In this document: piece after piece, positions 12,055-24,897 of the stretch
How the letters are laid out: every line of letters starts with the position of its first letter
Position numbering within the stretch: the stretch's first letter is position 1
NCBI GenBank assembly: GCA_963920705.1
Contig: CAWUCO010000219.1
Location: forward strand, 1,550,001-1,614,000
Source: Odiellus spinosus
Taxonomy: Eukaryota; Arthropoda; Arachnida; Opiliones; Phalangiidae
Reading direction: 5' to 3'
Length of the DNA stretch: 64,000 nt
Translations under genes and position numbers: made by a program
The notes under the pieces: model-generated
Told to the model about the DNA's origin: nothing
Databases searched by the model: none
What the model saw: only the letters and a program-made list of their open reading frames with translations

Positions 12055-14356
12055 CGATCTATACTTGGGAAATTTTTCGATCTATACTTGGGAAATTTTT
12101 CGATCTATACTTGGGCAATTTTTCGATCTGTACTTGGGCAATTTTTCGATCTGTACTTGGGAAATTTTTCGATCTATACTTGGAAAATTTTTCGATCTAT
12201 ACTTGGGAAATTTTTGGATCTATACTTGGTAAATTTTTGAATCTCTACTTGGGAAATTTTTGAGTCTCTACTTGGGAAATTTTTGAATCTCTACTTTGGA
12301 AATTTTTGAATCTCTACTTGGGAAATTTTACGATCTATACTTGGGAAATTTTTCAATCTATACTTGGGAAATTTTTCGATCTATACTTGGGAAATTTTTC
12401 AATATATATTTGGGAAATTTTTCGATCTATACTTGGGAAATTTTTCGATCTATACTTGGAAATTTTTGGATCTATACTTGGGAAATTTTTGAATCTCTAC
12501 TTGGGAAATTTTTGAATCTCTACTTGGGAAATTTTTGAATCTCTACTTGGGAAATTTTTGAATCTCTACTTGGGAAATTTTTGAATCTCTACTTGGGAAA
12601 TTTTTGAATCTCTACTTGGGAAATTTTTGAATCTCTACTTGGGAAATTTTTGAATCTCTACTTGGGAAATTTTTGGATCTATACTTGGGAAATTTTTGGA
12701 TATATACTTGGGAAATTTTTGTATCTATACTTGGGAAATTTTCTGATCTATACTCGGGAAATTTTTGGATCTATTCTTGGGTAATTTTTCGATCTATTCT
12801 TGGGAAATTTTTGGATCTATACTTGGGAAATTTTTGGATCTATACTTGGGAAATTTTTGGATCTATACTTGGGTAATTTTTGGATCTATACTTTGGAAAT
12901 TTTTGAATCTATACTTTGGAAATTTTTGGATCTATTCTTGGGAAATTTTTGGATCTATACTTGGGAAATTTTTGGATCTAAACTAGGGAATTTTTGAATC
13001 TCTACTTTGGAAATTTTTGAATCTCTACTTGGGAAATTTTACGATCTATACTTGGGAAATTTTTCGATCTATACTTGGGAAATTTTTCGATCTATACTTG
13101 GGAAATTTTTCGATCTATACTTGGGAAATTTTTGAATATCTACTTGGGAAATTTTTGAATCTCTACTTGGAAAATTTTTGAATCTCTACTTGGGAAATTT
13201 TTGAATCTCTTCTTGGGAAATTTTTGAATCTCTACTTTGGAAATTTTTCGATCTATACTTGGGAAATTTTTCGATCTATACTTGGGAAATTTTTCGATCT
13301 ATACTTGGGAAATTTTTCGATCTATACTTGCGAAATTTTTCGATCTATACTTGGGAAATTTTTCGATCTATACTTGGGAAATTTTTCGATCTATACCTGG
13401 GAAATTTTTCGATCTATACTTAGGAAATTTTTGGATCTATACTTGTGAAATTTTTGAATCTCTACTTGGGAAATTTTTGAATCTCTACTTGGAAAATTTT
13501 TGAATCTCTACTATACTTGGGAAATTTTTCGATCTATACTTGGGAAATTTTTCGATCTATTCTTGGGAAATTTTTCGATCTATACTTGGGAAATTTTTCG
13601 ATCTATACTTGGGCAATTTTTCGATCTGTACTTGGGAAATTTTTCGATCTGTACTTGGGAAATTTTTTGATCTATACTTGGAAAATTTTTCGATCTATAC
13701 TTGGGAAATTTTTCGATCTATACTTGGGAAATTTTTGAATCTCTACTTGGGAAATTTTTGAATCTCTACTTGGGAAATTTTTGAATCTCTACTTGGGAAA
13801 TTTTTGAATGTCTACTTGGGAAATTTTTGAATCTCTACTTGGGAAATTTTTGGATCTATACTTGGGAAATTTTTGAATCTCTACTTTGGAAATTTTTGAA
13901 TTTCTACTTGGGAAATTTTTCGATCTATACTTGGGAAATTTTTCGATCTATACTTGGGAAATTTTTCGATCTATACTTGGGAAATTTTTGAATCTCTACT
14001 TGGGAAATTTTTGAATCTCTACTTGGAAAATTTTTGAATCTCTACTTGGGAAATTTTTGAATCTCTTCTTGGGAAATTTTTGAATCTCTAATTGGAAATT
14101 TTTGAATCTCTACTTGGGAAATTTTTCGATCTATACTTGGGAAATTTTTCGATCTATACTTGCGAAATTTTTCGATCTATACTTGGGAAATTTTTCGATC
14201 TATACTTGGGAAATTTTTCGATCTATACTTGGGAAATTTTTCGATCTATACTTGGGCAATTTTTCGATCTGTACTTGTAAAATTTTTCGATCTGTACTTG
14301 GGAAATTTTTCGATCTATACTTGGAAAATTTTTCTATCTATACTTGGGAAATTTTT
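12022..14356. repeat. 2.3-kb segment, second copy (matches 5665-7999)
   Basis: Second copy at a shift of 6,357, continuing past 14356 with the usual order of the 2.2-kb block. It therefore appears to keep the ancestral right edge, while the first copy is interrupted at 8000 by the duplication junction. Confidence 0.88.
12356..13330. repeat. 975-bp higher-order block, copy 4
   Basis: Matches copy 3 at a shift of 6,357 inside a 2.3-kb duplicated segment. Four copies in 12 kb at irregular distances (3,061, 1,842 and 6,357) show this block is a unit that moves by segmental exchange and is not a regular array. Confidence 0.9.
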
Positions 14357-15368
14357 CGATCTATACTTGGGAAATTTTTCGATCTATACTTGCGAAATAT
14401 TTTAATCTATACTTGGGAAATTTTTCGATCTATACTTGGGAAATTTTTCGATCTATTCTTGGGAAATTTTTCGATCTATACTTGGGAAATTTTTCGATCT
14501 ATTCTTGGGAAATTTTTTGATCTGTACTTGGGCAATTTTTCGATCTGTACTGGGGAAATTTTTCGATCTATACTTGGAAAATTTTTCGATCTATACTTGG
14601 GAAATTTTTCGATCTATACTTGGGAAATTTTTGGATCTATACTTGGTAAATTTTTGAATCTCTACTTGGGAAATTTTTGAATCTCTACTTGGGAAATTTT
14701 TGAATCTTTACTTGGGAAATTTTTGAATCTCTTCTTGGGAAATTTTTGAATCTCTACTTTGGAAATTTTTGAATCTCTACTTGGGAAATTTTACTATCTA
14801 TACTTGGGAAATTTTTCGATCTATACTTGGGAAATTTTTCGATCTATACTTGGGAAATTTTTCGATCTATACTTGGGAAATTTTTCGATCTATACTTGGG
14901 AAATTTTTCGATCTATACTTGGGAAATTTTTGGATTTATACTTGGGAAATTTTTCGATCTATACTTGGGAAATTTTTCGATCTATACTTGGGCAATTTTT
15001 CGATCTGTACTTGGGCAATATTTCGATCTGTACTTGGGAAATTTTTCGATCTATACTTGGAAAATTTTTCGATCTATACTTGGGAAATTTTTGGATCTAT
15101 ACTTGGTAAATTTTTGAATCTCTACTTGGGAAATTTTTGAGCCTCTACTTGGGAAATTTTTGAATCTCTACTTTGGAAATTTTTGAATCTCTACTTGGGA
15201 AATTTTACGATCTATACTTGGGAAATTTTTCGATCTATACTTGGGAAATTTTTCGATCTATACTTGGGAAATTTTTCGACCTATACTTGGGAAATTTTTC
15301 AATCTATACTTGGGAAATTTTTCGATCTATACTTGGGAAATTTTTCGATCTATACTTGGGAAATTTTT
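13252..15368. repeat. About 2.1-kb higher-order block of domain I, copy 3
   Basis: Third copy of the block, 46 bp shorter than 9892-12054 through loss of two A monomers near 14.43 kb. Private substitutions shared with 9892-12054 but not with 1992-4200 (for example TTTTGATCTG and CTGTACTGGGG) show that copies 2 and 3 are the closest pair. Confidence 0.85.
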
Positions 15369-17290
15369 GGATCTATACTTGGGAAATTTTTGGATCTCTA
15401 CTTGGGAAATTTTTGAATCTCTACTTTTGAAATTTTTGAATCTCTACTTGGGAAATTTTTGAATCTCTACTTGGGAAATTTTTGAATCTCTACTTGGGAA
15501 ATTTTTGAATCTCTACTTGGGAAATTTTTGAATCTCTACTTGGGAAATTTTTGGATCTATACTTGGTAAATTTTTGGATCTATACTTGGGAAATTTTTGG
15601 ATCTATACTTGGGAAATTTTTGGATCTATACTCGGGAAATTTTTGGATCTATTCTTGGGAAATTTTTCGATCTATTCTTGGGAAATTTTTGGATCTATAC
15701 TTGCGAAATATTTTTATCTATACTTGGGAAATTTTTCGATCTATACTTGGGAAATCTTTCGATCTATACTTGGGAAATTTTTCGATCTATACTTGGGAAA
15801 TTTTTCGATCTATACTTGGGAAATTTTTCGATCTATTCTTGGGAAATTTTTCGATCTATACTTGGGAAATTTTTCGATCTATACTTGGGAAATTTTTCGA
15901 TCTATACTTGGGAAATTTTTCGATCTATACTTGCGAAATTTTTGGATCTATACTCGGGAAATTTTTGGATCTATTCTTGGGAATTTTTTCGATAAATACT
16001 TGCGAAATTTTTCGATCTATACTTGGGAAAATTTTTGGATCTATACTTGGGAAATTTTTCGATCTATACTTGCGAAATTTTTCGATCTATACTTGGGAAA
16101 TTTTTCGATCTATACTTGGGAAATTTTTCGATCTATACCTGGGAAATTTTTCGATCTATACTTGGGAAATTTTTGAATCTCTACTTGGAAAATTTTTGAA
16201 TCTCTACTTGGGAAATTTTTGAATCTCTTCTTGGGAAATTTTTGAATCTCTACTTTGGAAATTTTTGAATCTCTACTTGGGAAATTTTACGATCTATACT
16301 TGGAAAATTTTTCGATCTATACTCGGGAAATTTTTCGATCTATACTTGGGAAATTTTTGGATCTATACTTGGTAAATTTTTGAATCTCTACTTGGGAAAT
16401 TTTTGAATCTCTACTTGGAAAATTTTTGAATCTCTACTTGGGAAATTTTTGAATCTCTACTTGGAAATTTTTGAATCTCTTCTTGGGAAATTTTTGAATC
16501 TCTACTTTATAAATTTTTGAATCTCTACTTGGGAAATTTTTCGATCTATACTTGGGAAATTTTTCGATCTATACTTGGGAAATTTTTCGATCTATACTTG
16601 GGAAATTTTTCGATCTATACTTTGGAAATTTTTGGATCTATACTTGGGAAATTTTTGGATCTCTACTTGGGAAATTTTTGAATCTCTACTTGGGAAATTT
16701 TTGAATCTCTACTTGGGAAATTTTTGAATCTCTACTTGGGAAATTTTTGAATCTCTACTTGGGAAATTTTTGAATCTCTACTTGGGAAATTTTTGAATCT
16801 CTACTTGGGAAATTTTTGAATCTCTACTTGGGAAATTTTTGGATCTATACTTGGGAAATTTTTGGATCTATACTTGGGAAATTTTTGGATCTATACTTGA
16901 GAAATTTTTTGATCTATACTCGGGAAATTTTTGGATCTATTCTTGGGAAATTTTTCGATCTATTCTTGGGAAATTTTTGGATCTATACTTGGGAAATTTT
17001 TGGATCTATACTTGGGAAATTTTAGGATCTATACTTGGGTAATTTTTGGATCTATACTTTGGAAATTTTTGAATCTAAACTTTGGAAATTTTTGGATCTA
17101 TTCTTGGGAAATTTTTTGGATCTATACTTGGGAAATTTTTGAATCTCTACTTGGAAAATTTTTGAATCTCTACTTGGGAAATTTTTGAATCTCTACTTTG
17201 GAAATTTTTCGATCTATACTTGGGAAATTTTTGAATCTCTACTTGGGAAATTTTTGAATCTCTACTTGGAAAATTTTTGAATCTCTACTT
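15369..17290. repeat. Mixed zone between domains I and II
   Basis: This stretch keeps the monomer but not the HOR order of either neighbour. From about 15,540 to 16,175 it contains A and C monomers with no B, which gives the longest open frame in the window (about 223 codons) without being a gene. Odd monomers are common: TCTTGGGAATTTTTTCG with CGATAAATAC near 15,985, a 24-bp monomer at 16021-16044 with four A, ACTTTATAAATT near 16,505, and a six-T core near 17,110. About 16.22-16.83 kb is mostly B runs with short A runs. The C block from 16.83 kb differs from the standard one by lacking CTAAACTAGGG at its end. Confidence 0.75.
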
Positions 17291-17533
17291 GGAAAATTTT
17301 TGAATCTCTACTTTGGAAATTTTTCGATCTATACTTGGGAAATTTTTCGATCTATACTTGGGAAATTTTTCGATCTATACTTGCGAAATTTTTCGATCTA
17401 TACTTGGGAAATTTTTCGATCTATACTTGGGAAATTTTTCGATCTATTCTTGGGAAATTTTTCGATCTATACTTGGGAAATTTTTCGATCTATACTTGGG
17501 CAATTTTTCGATCTGTACTTGGGAAATTTTTCG

Positions 17534-20165
17534 ATCTATACTTGGGAAATTTTTCGATCTATACTTGGGAAATTTTTGGATCTATACTTGGGAAATTTTT
17601 GAATCTCTACTTGGGAAATTTTTGAATCTCTACTTGGGAAATTTTTGAATCTCTACTTGGGAAATTTTTGAATCTCTTCTTGGGAAATTTTTGAATCTCT
17701 ACTTTGGAAATTTTTGAATCTCTACTTTGGAAATTTTACGATCTATACTTGGGAAATTTTTCGATCTACACTTGCGAAATTTTTCGATCTATACTCTCGA
17801 AATTTTTCGATCTATACTTGGGAAATTTTTCGATCTATACTTGGGAAATTTTTCGATCTATACTTGGGAAATTTTTCGATCTATACTTGCGAAATTTTTC
17901 GATCTATACTTGGGAAATTTTTCGATCTATACTTGGAAATTTTTCGATCTATACTTGGGAAATTTTTCGATCTATACTTGGGAAATTTTTCGATCTATAC
18001 TTGGGAAATATTACGATCTATACTTGGGAAATTTTTCGATCTATACTTGGGAAATTTTTCGATCTATTCTTGGGAAATTTTTCGATCTATACTTGGGCAA
18101 TTTTTCGATCTGTACTTGGGAAATTTTTCGATCTGTACTTGGGAAATTTTTCGATCTATACTTGGAAAATTTTTCGATCTATACTTGGGAAATTTTTCGA
18201 TCTATACTTGGGAAATTTTTGAATCTCTACTTGGGAAATTTTTGAATCTCTACTTGGAAAATTTTTGAATCTCTACTTGGGAAATTTTTGAATCTCTACT
18301 TTGGAAATTTTTCGATCTATACTTGCGAAATTTTTGAATCTCTACTTGGGAAATTTTTGAATCTCTACTTGGAAAATTTTTGAATCTCTACTTGGAAAAT
18401 TTTTGAATCTCTACTTTGGAAATTTTTCGATCTATACTTGGGAAATTTTTGAATCTCTTCTTGGGAAATTTTTGAATCTCTACTTTGGAAATTTTTCTAT
18501 CTATACTTGGGAAATTTTTCGATCTATACTTGGGAAATTTTTCGATCTATACTTGCGAAATTTTTCGATCTATACTTGGGAAATTTTTCGATCTATACTT
18601 GGGCAATTTTTCGATCTATTCTTGGGAAATTTTTCGATCTATACTTGGGAAATTTTTGAATCTCTACTTGGAAAATTTTTGAATCTCTACTTGGGAAATT
18701 TTTGAATCTCTACTTTGGAAATTTTTCGATCTATACTTGGGAAATTTTTGAATCTCTACTTGGGAAATTTTTGAATCTCTACTTGGAAAATTTTTGAATC
18801 TCTACTTGGAAAATTTTTGAATCTCTACTTTGGAAATTTTTCGATCTATACTTGGGAAATTTTTCGATCTATACTTGGGAAATTTTTCGATCTATACTTG
18901 CGAAATTTTTCGATCTATACTTGGGAAATTTTTCGATCTATACTTGGGAAATTTTTCGATCTATTCTTGGGAAATTTTTCGATCTATACTTGGGAAATTT
19001 TTCGATCTATACTTGGGCAATTTTTCGATCTGTACTTGGGAAATTTTTCGATCTATACTTGGGAAATTTTTCGATCTATACTTGGGAAATTTTTGGATCT
19101 ATACTTGGGAAATTTTTGAATCTCTACTTGGGAAATTTTTGAATCTCTACTTGGGAAATTTTTGAATCTCTACTTGGGAAATTTTTGAATCTCTTCTTGG
19201 GAAATTTTTGAATCTCTACTTTGGAAATTTTTGAATCTCTACTTTGGAAATTTTACGATCTATACTTGGGAAATTTTTCGATCTACACTTGCGAAATTTT
19301 TCGATCTATACTCTCGAAATTTTTCGATCTATGCTTGGGAAATTTTTCGATCTATACTTGGGAAATTTTTCGATCTATACTTGGGAAATTTTTCGATCTA
19401 TACTTGCGAAATTTTTCGATCTATACTTGGGAAATTTTTCGATCTATACTTGGAAATTTTTCGATCTATACTTGGGAAATTTTTCGATCAATACTTGTGA
19501 AATTTTTCGATCTATACTTGGGAAATTTTACGATCTATACTTGGGAAATTTTTCGATCTATAATTGGGAAATTTTTCCATCTATACTTGGGAAATTTTTC
19601 GATCTATACTTGGGAAATTTTTCGATCTATACTTGGGAAATTTTTGGATCTATACTTGGGAAATTTTTGAATCTCTACTTGGGAAATTTTTGAATCTCTA
19701 CTTGGGAAATTTTTGAATCTCTACTTGGGAAATTTTTGAATCTCTTCTTGGGAAATTTTTGAATCTCTACTTTGGAAATTTTTGAATCTCTACTTTGGAA
19801 ATTTTACGATCTATACTTGGGAAATTTTTCGATCTACACTTGCGAAATTTTTCGATCTATACTCTCGAAATTTTTCGATCTATACTTGGGAAATTTTTCG
19901 ATCTATACTTGGGAAATTTTTCGATCTATACTTGGGAAATTTTTCGATCTATACTTGCGAAATTTTTCGATCTATACTTGGGAAATTTTTCGATCTATAC
20001 TTGGAAATTTTTCGATCTATACTTGGGAAATTTTTCGATCTATACTTGGGAAATTTTTCGATCTATACTTGGGAAATATTACGATCTATACTTGGGAAAT
20101 TTTTCGATCTATACTTGGGAAATTTTTCGATCTATTCTTGGGAAATTTTTCGATCTATACTTGGG
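17534..20165. repeat. 2.6-kb segment, first copy (matches 22266-24897)
   Basis: Shift 4,732. The left limit is 17533 (G) versus 22265 (C, in CCATCTATAC). The right limit is near 20,165, where this copy enters family B and the other has a 22-bp A monomer. Single differences include a TATGCTTGGG here near 19,332 (TATACTTGGG in the other copy). It contains three ATACTCTCGAAA markers. Confidence 0.87.
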
Positions 20166-22265
20166 AAATTTTTGAATCTCTACTTGGAAAATTTTTGAAT
20201 CTCTACTTGGGAAATTTTTGAATCTCTACTTTGGAAATTTTTCGATCTATACTTGGGAAATTTTTGAATCTCTACTTGGGAAATTTTTGAATCTCTACTT
20301 GGAAAATTTTTGAATCTCTACTTGGAAAATTTTTGAATCTCTACTTTGGAAATTTTTCGATCTATACTTGGGAAATTTTTCGATCTATACTTGGGAAATT
20401 TTTCGATCTATACTTGCGAAATTTTTCGATCTATACTTGGGAAATTTTTCGATCTATACTTGGGAAATTTTTCGATCTATTCTTGGGAAATTTTTCGATC
20501 TATACTTGGGAAATTTTTCGATCTATACTTGGGCAATTTTTCGATCTGTACTTGGGAAATTTTTCGATCTGTACTTGGGAAATTTTTCGATCTATACTTG
20601 GGAAATTTTTCGATCTATACTTGGGAAATTTTTGGATCTATACTTGGGAAATTTTTGAATCTCTACTTGGGAAATTTTTGAATCTCTACTTGGGAAATTT
20701 TTGAATCTCTACTTGGGAAATTTTTGAATCTCTTCTTGGGAAATTTTTGAATCTCTACTTTGGAAATTTTTGAATCTCTACTTTGGAAATTTTACGATCT
20801 ATACTTGGGAAATTTTTCGATCTACACTTGCGAAATTTTTCGATCTATACTCTCGAAATTTTTCGATCTATACTTGGGAAATTTTTCGATCTATACTTGG
20901 GAAATTTTTCGATCTATACTTGGGAAATTTTTCGATCTATACTTGCGAAATTTTTCGATCTATACTTGGGAAATTTTTCGATCTATACTTGGAAATTTTT
21001 CGATCTATACTTGGGAAATTTTTCGATCTATACTTGTGAAATTTTTCGATCTATACTTGGGAAATTTTACGATCTATACTTGGGAAATTTTTCGATCTAT
21101 AATTGGGAAATTTTTCCATCTATACTTGGGAAATTTTTCGATCTATACTTGGGAAATTTTTCGATCTATACTTGGGAAATTTTTGGATCTATACTTGGGA
21201 AATTTTTGAATCTCTACTTGGGAAATTTTTGAATCTCTACTTGGGAAATTTTTGAATCTCTACTTGGGAAATTTTTGAATCTCTTCTTGGGAAATTTTTG
21301 AATCTCTACTTTGGAAATTTTTGAATCTCTACTTTGGAAATTTTACGATCTATACTTGGGAAATTTTTCGATCTACACTTGCGAAATTTTTCGATCTATA
21401 CTCTCGAAATTTTTCGATCTATACTTGGGAAATTTTTCGATCTATACTTGGGAAATTTTTCGATCTATACTTGGGAAATTTTTCGATCTATACTTGCGAA
21501 ATTTTTCGATCTATACTTGGGAAATTTTTCGATCTATACTTGGAAATTTTTCGATCTATACTTGGGAAATTTTTCGATCTATACTTGGGAAATTTTTCGA
21601 TCTATACTTGGGAAATATTACGATCTATACTTGGGAAATTTTTCGATCTATACTTGGGAAATTTTTCGATCTATTCTTGAGAAATTTTTCGATCTATACT
21701 TGGGCAATTTTTCGATCTGTACTTGGGAAATTTTTCGATCTGTACTTGGGAAATTTTTCGATCTATACTTGGAAAATTTTTCGATCTATACTTGGGAAAT
21801 TTTTCGATCTATACTTGGGAAATTTTTGAATCTCTACTTGGGAAATTTTTGAATCTCTACTTGGAAAATTTTTGAATCTCTACTTGGGAAATTTTTGAAT
21901 CTCTACTTTGGAAATTTTTCGATCTATACTTGCGAAATTTTTGAATCTCTACTTGGGAAATTTTTGAATCTCTACTTGGAAAATTTTTGAATCTCTACTT
22001 GGAAAATTTTTGAATCTCTACTTTGGAAATTTTTCGATCTATACTTGGGAAATTTTTCGATCTATACTTGGGAAATTTTTCGATCTATACTTGCGAAATT
22101 TTTCGATCTATACTTGGGAAATTTTTCGATCTATACTTGGAAATTTTTCGATCTATACTTGGGAAATTTTTCGATCTATACTTGTGAAATTTTTCGATCT
22201 ATACTTGGGAAATTTTACGATCTATACTTGGGAAATTTTTCGATCTATAATTGGGAAATTTTTCC

Positions 22266-24897
22266 ATCTATACTTGGGAAATTTTTCGATCTATACTTGG
22301 GAAATTTTTGGATCTATACTTGGGAAATTTTTGAATCTCTACTTGGGAAATTTTTGAATCTCTACTTGGGAAATTTTTGAATCTCTACTTGGGAAATTTT
22401 TGAATCTCTTCTTGGGAAATTTTTGAATCTCTACTTTGGAAATTTTTGAATCTCTACTTTGGAAATTTTACGATCTATACTTGGGAAATTTTTCGATCTA
22501 CACTTGCGAAATTTTTCGATCTATACTCTCGAAATTTTTCGATCTATACTTGGGAAATTTTTCGATCTATACTTGGGAAATTTTTCGATCTATACTTGGG
22601 AAATTTTTCGATCTATACTTGCGAAATTTTTCGATCTATACTTGGGAAATTTTTCGATCTATACTTGGAAATTTTTCGATCTATACTTGGGAAATTTTTC
22701 GATCTATACTTGGGAAATTTTTCGATCTATACTTGGGAAATATTACGATCTATACTTGGGAAATTTTTCGATCTATACTTGGGAAATTTTTCGATCTATT
22801 CTTGGGAAATTTTTCGATCTATACTTGGGCAATTTTTCGATCTGTACTTGGGAAATTTTTCGATCTGTACTTGGGAAATTTTTCGATCTATACTTGGAAA
22901 ATTTTTCGATCTATACTTGGGAAATTTTTCGATCTATACTTGGGAAATTTTTGAATCTCTACTTGGGAAATTTTTGAATCTCTACTTGGAAAATTTTTGA
23001 ATCTCTACTTGGGAAATTTTTGAATCTCTACTTTGGAAATTTTTCGATCTATACTTGCGAAATTTTTGAATCTCTACTCTGGAAATTTTTGAATCTCTAC
23101 TTGGAAAATTTTTGAATCTCTACTTGGAAAATTTTTGAATCTCTACTTTGGAAATTTTTCGATCTATACTTGGGAAATTTTTGAATCTCTTCTTGGGAAA
23201 TTTTTGAATCTCTACTTTGGAAATTTTTCTATCTATACTTGGGAAATTTTTCGATCTATACTTGGGAAATTTTTCGATCTATACTTGCGAAATTTTTCGA
23301 TCTATACTTGGGAAATTTTTCGATCTATACTTGGGCAATTTTTCGATCTATTCTTGGGAAATTTTTCGATCTATACTTGGGAAATTTTTGAATCTCTACT
23401 TGGAAAATTTTTGAATCTCTACTTGGGAAATTTTTGAATCTCTACTTTGGAAATTTTTCGATCTATACTTGGGAAATTTTTGAATCTCTACTTGGGAAAT
23501 TTTTGAATCTCTACTTGGAAAATTTTTGAATCTCTACTTGGAAAATTTTTGAATCTCTACTTTGGAAATTTTTCGATCTATACTTGGGAAATTTTTCGAT
23601 CTATACTTGGGAAATTTTTCGATCTATACTTGCGAAATTTTTCGATCTATACTTGGGAAATTTTTCGATCTATACTTGGGAAATTTTTCGATCTATTCTT
23701 GGGAAATTTTTCGATCTATACTTGGGAAATTTTTCGATCTATACTTGGGCAATTTTTCGATCTGTACTTGGGAAATTTTTCGATCTATACTTGGGAAATT
23801 TTTCGATCTATACTTGGGAAATTTTTGGATCTATACTTGGGAAATTTTTGAATCTCTACTTGGGAAATTTTTGAATCTCTACTTGGGAAATTTTTGAATC
23901 TCTACTTGGGAAATTTTTGAATCTCTTCTTGGGAAATTTTTGAATCTCTACTTTGGAAATTTTTGAATCTCTACTTTGGAAATTTTACGATCTATACTTG
24001 GGAAATTTTTCGATCTACACTTGCGAAATTTTTCGATCTATACTCTCGAAATTTTTCGATCTATACTTGGGAAATTTTTCGATCTATACTTGGGAAATTT
24101 TTCGATCTATACTTGGGAAATTTTTCGATCTATACTTGCGAAATTTTTCGATCTATACTTGGGAAATTTTTCGATCTATACTTGGAAATTTTTCGATCTA
24201 TACTTGGGAAATTTTTCGATCAATACTTGTGAAATTTTTCGATCTATACTTGGGAAATTTTACGATCTATACTTGGGAAATTTTTCGATCTATAATTGGG
24301 AAATTTTTCCATCTATACTTGGGAAATTTTTCGATCTATACTTGGGAAATTTTTCGATCTATACTTGGGAAATTTTTGGATCTATACTTGGGAAATTTTT
24401 GAATCTCTACTTGGGAAATTTTTGAATCTCTACTTGGGAAATTTTTGAATCTCTACTTGGGAAATTTTTGAATCTCTTCTTGGGAAATTTTTGAATCTCT
24501 ACTTTGGAAATTTTTGAATCTCTACTTTGGAAATTTTACGATCTATACTTGGGAAATTTTTTGATCTACACTTGCGAAATTTTTCGATCTATACTCTCGA
24601 AATTTTTCGATCTATACTTGGGAAATTTTTCGATCTATACTTGGGAAATTTTTCGATCTATACTTGGGAAATTTTTCGATCTATACTTGGGAAATTTTTC
24701 GATCTATACTTGGGAAAATTTTCGATCTATACTTGGAAATTTTTCGATCTATACTTGGGAAATTTTTCGATCTATACTTGGGAAATTTTTCGATCTATAC
24801 TTGGGAAATATTACGATCTATACTTGGGAAATTTTTCGATCTATACTTGGGAAATTTTTCGATCTATTCTTGGGAAATTTTTCGATCTATACTTGGA
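22266..24897. repeat. 2.6-kb segment, second copy (matches 17534-20165)
   Basis: Second copy at a shift of 4,732. Differences cluster near its right end: TTTTTTGATC near 24,561, loss of ACTTGCG near 24,689, and GGGAAAATTTTCG near 24,716. It also has CTCTGGAAA near 23,079. The clustered changes suggest local conversion from another array copy and not uniform mutation. Confidence 0.87.

Larger units (their letters stand above)
1..15368. repeat. Domain I: HOR mosaic of 975-bp and about 2.2-kb blocks
   Basis: This domain has private markers: a 28-bp monomer containing CTCTACTATAC (six copies), GTACTTGTAAAAT, and ACTTGCGAAATATTT. It is assembled from two recurrent higher-order blocks plus partial copies. 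Copies differ by whole-monomer indels of 46, 69 and 115 bp and by few substitutions. The ATACTCTCGAAA marker of domain II and the CTAACTTGGG marker of domain III are absent here. The left edge lies outside the window. The right edge is set at the end of the last good match to an earlier domain I block. Confidence 0.85.

Noticed and set aside
15551..16222. Longest open frame (about 223 codons) as a possible gene
   Set aside because: Its length only reflects the absence of family B monomers in this stretch. Two other long frames are open over the same bases, and the translation is the ordinary repeat cycle.
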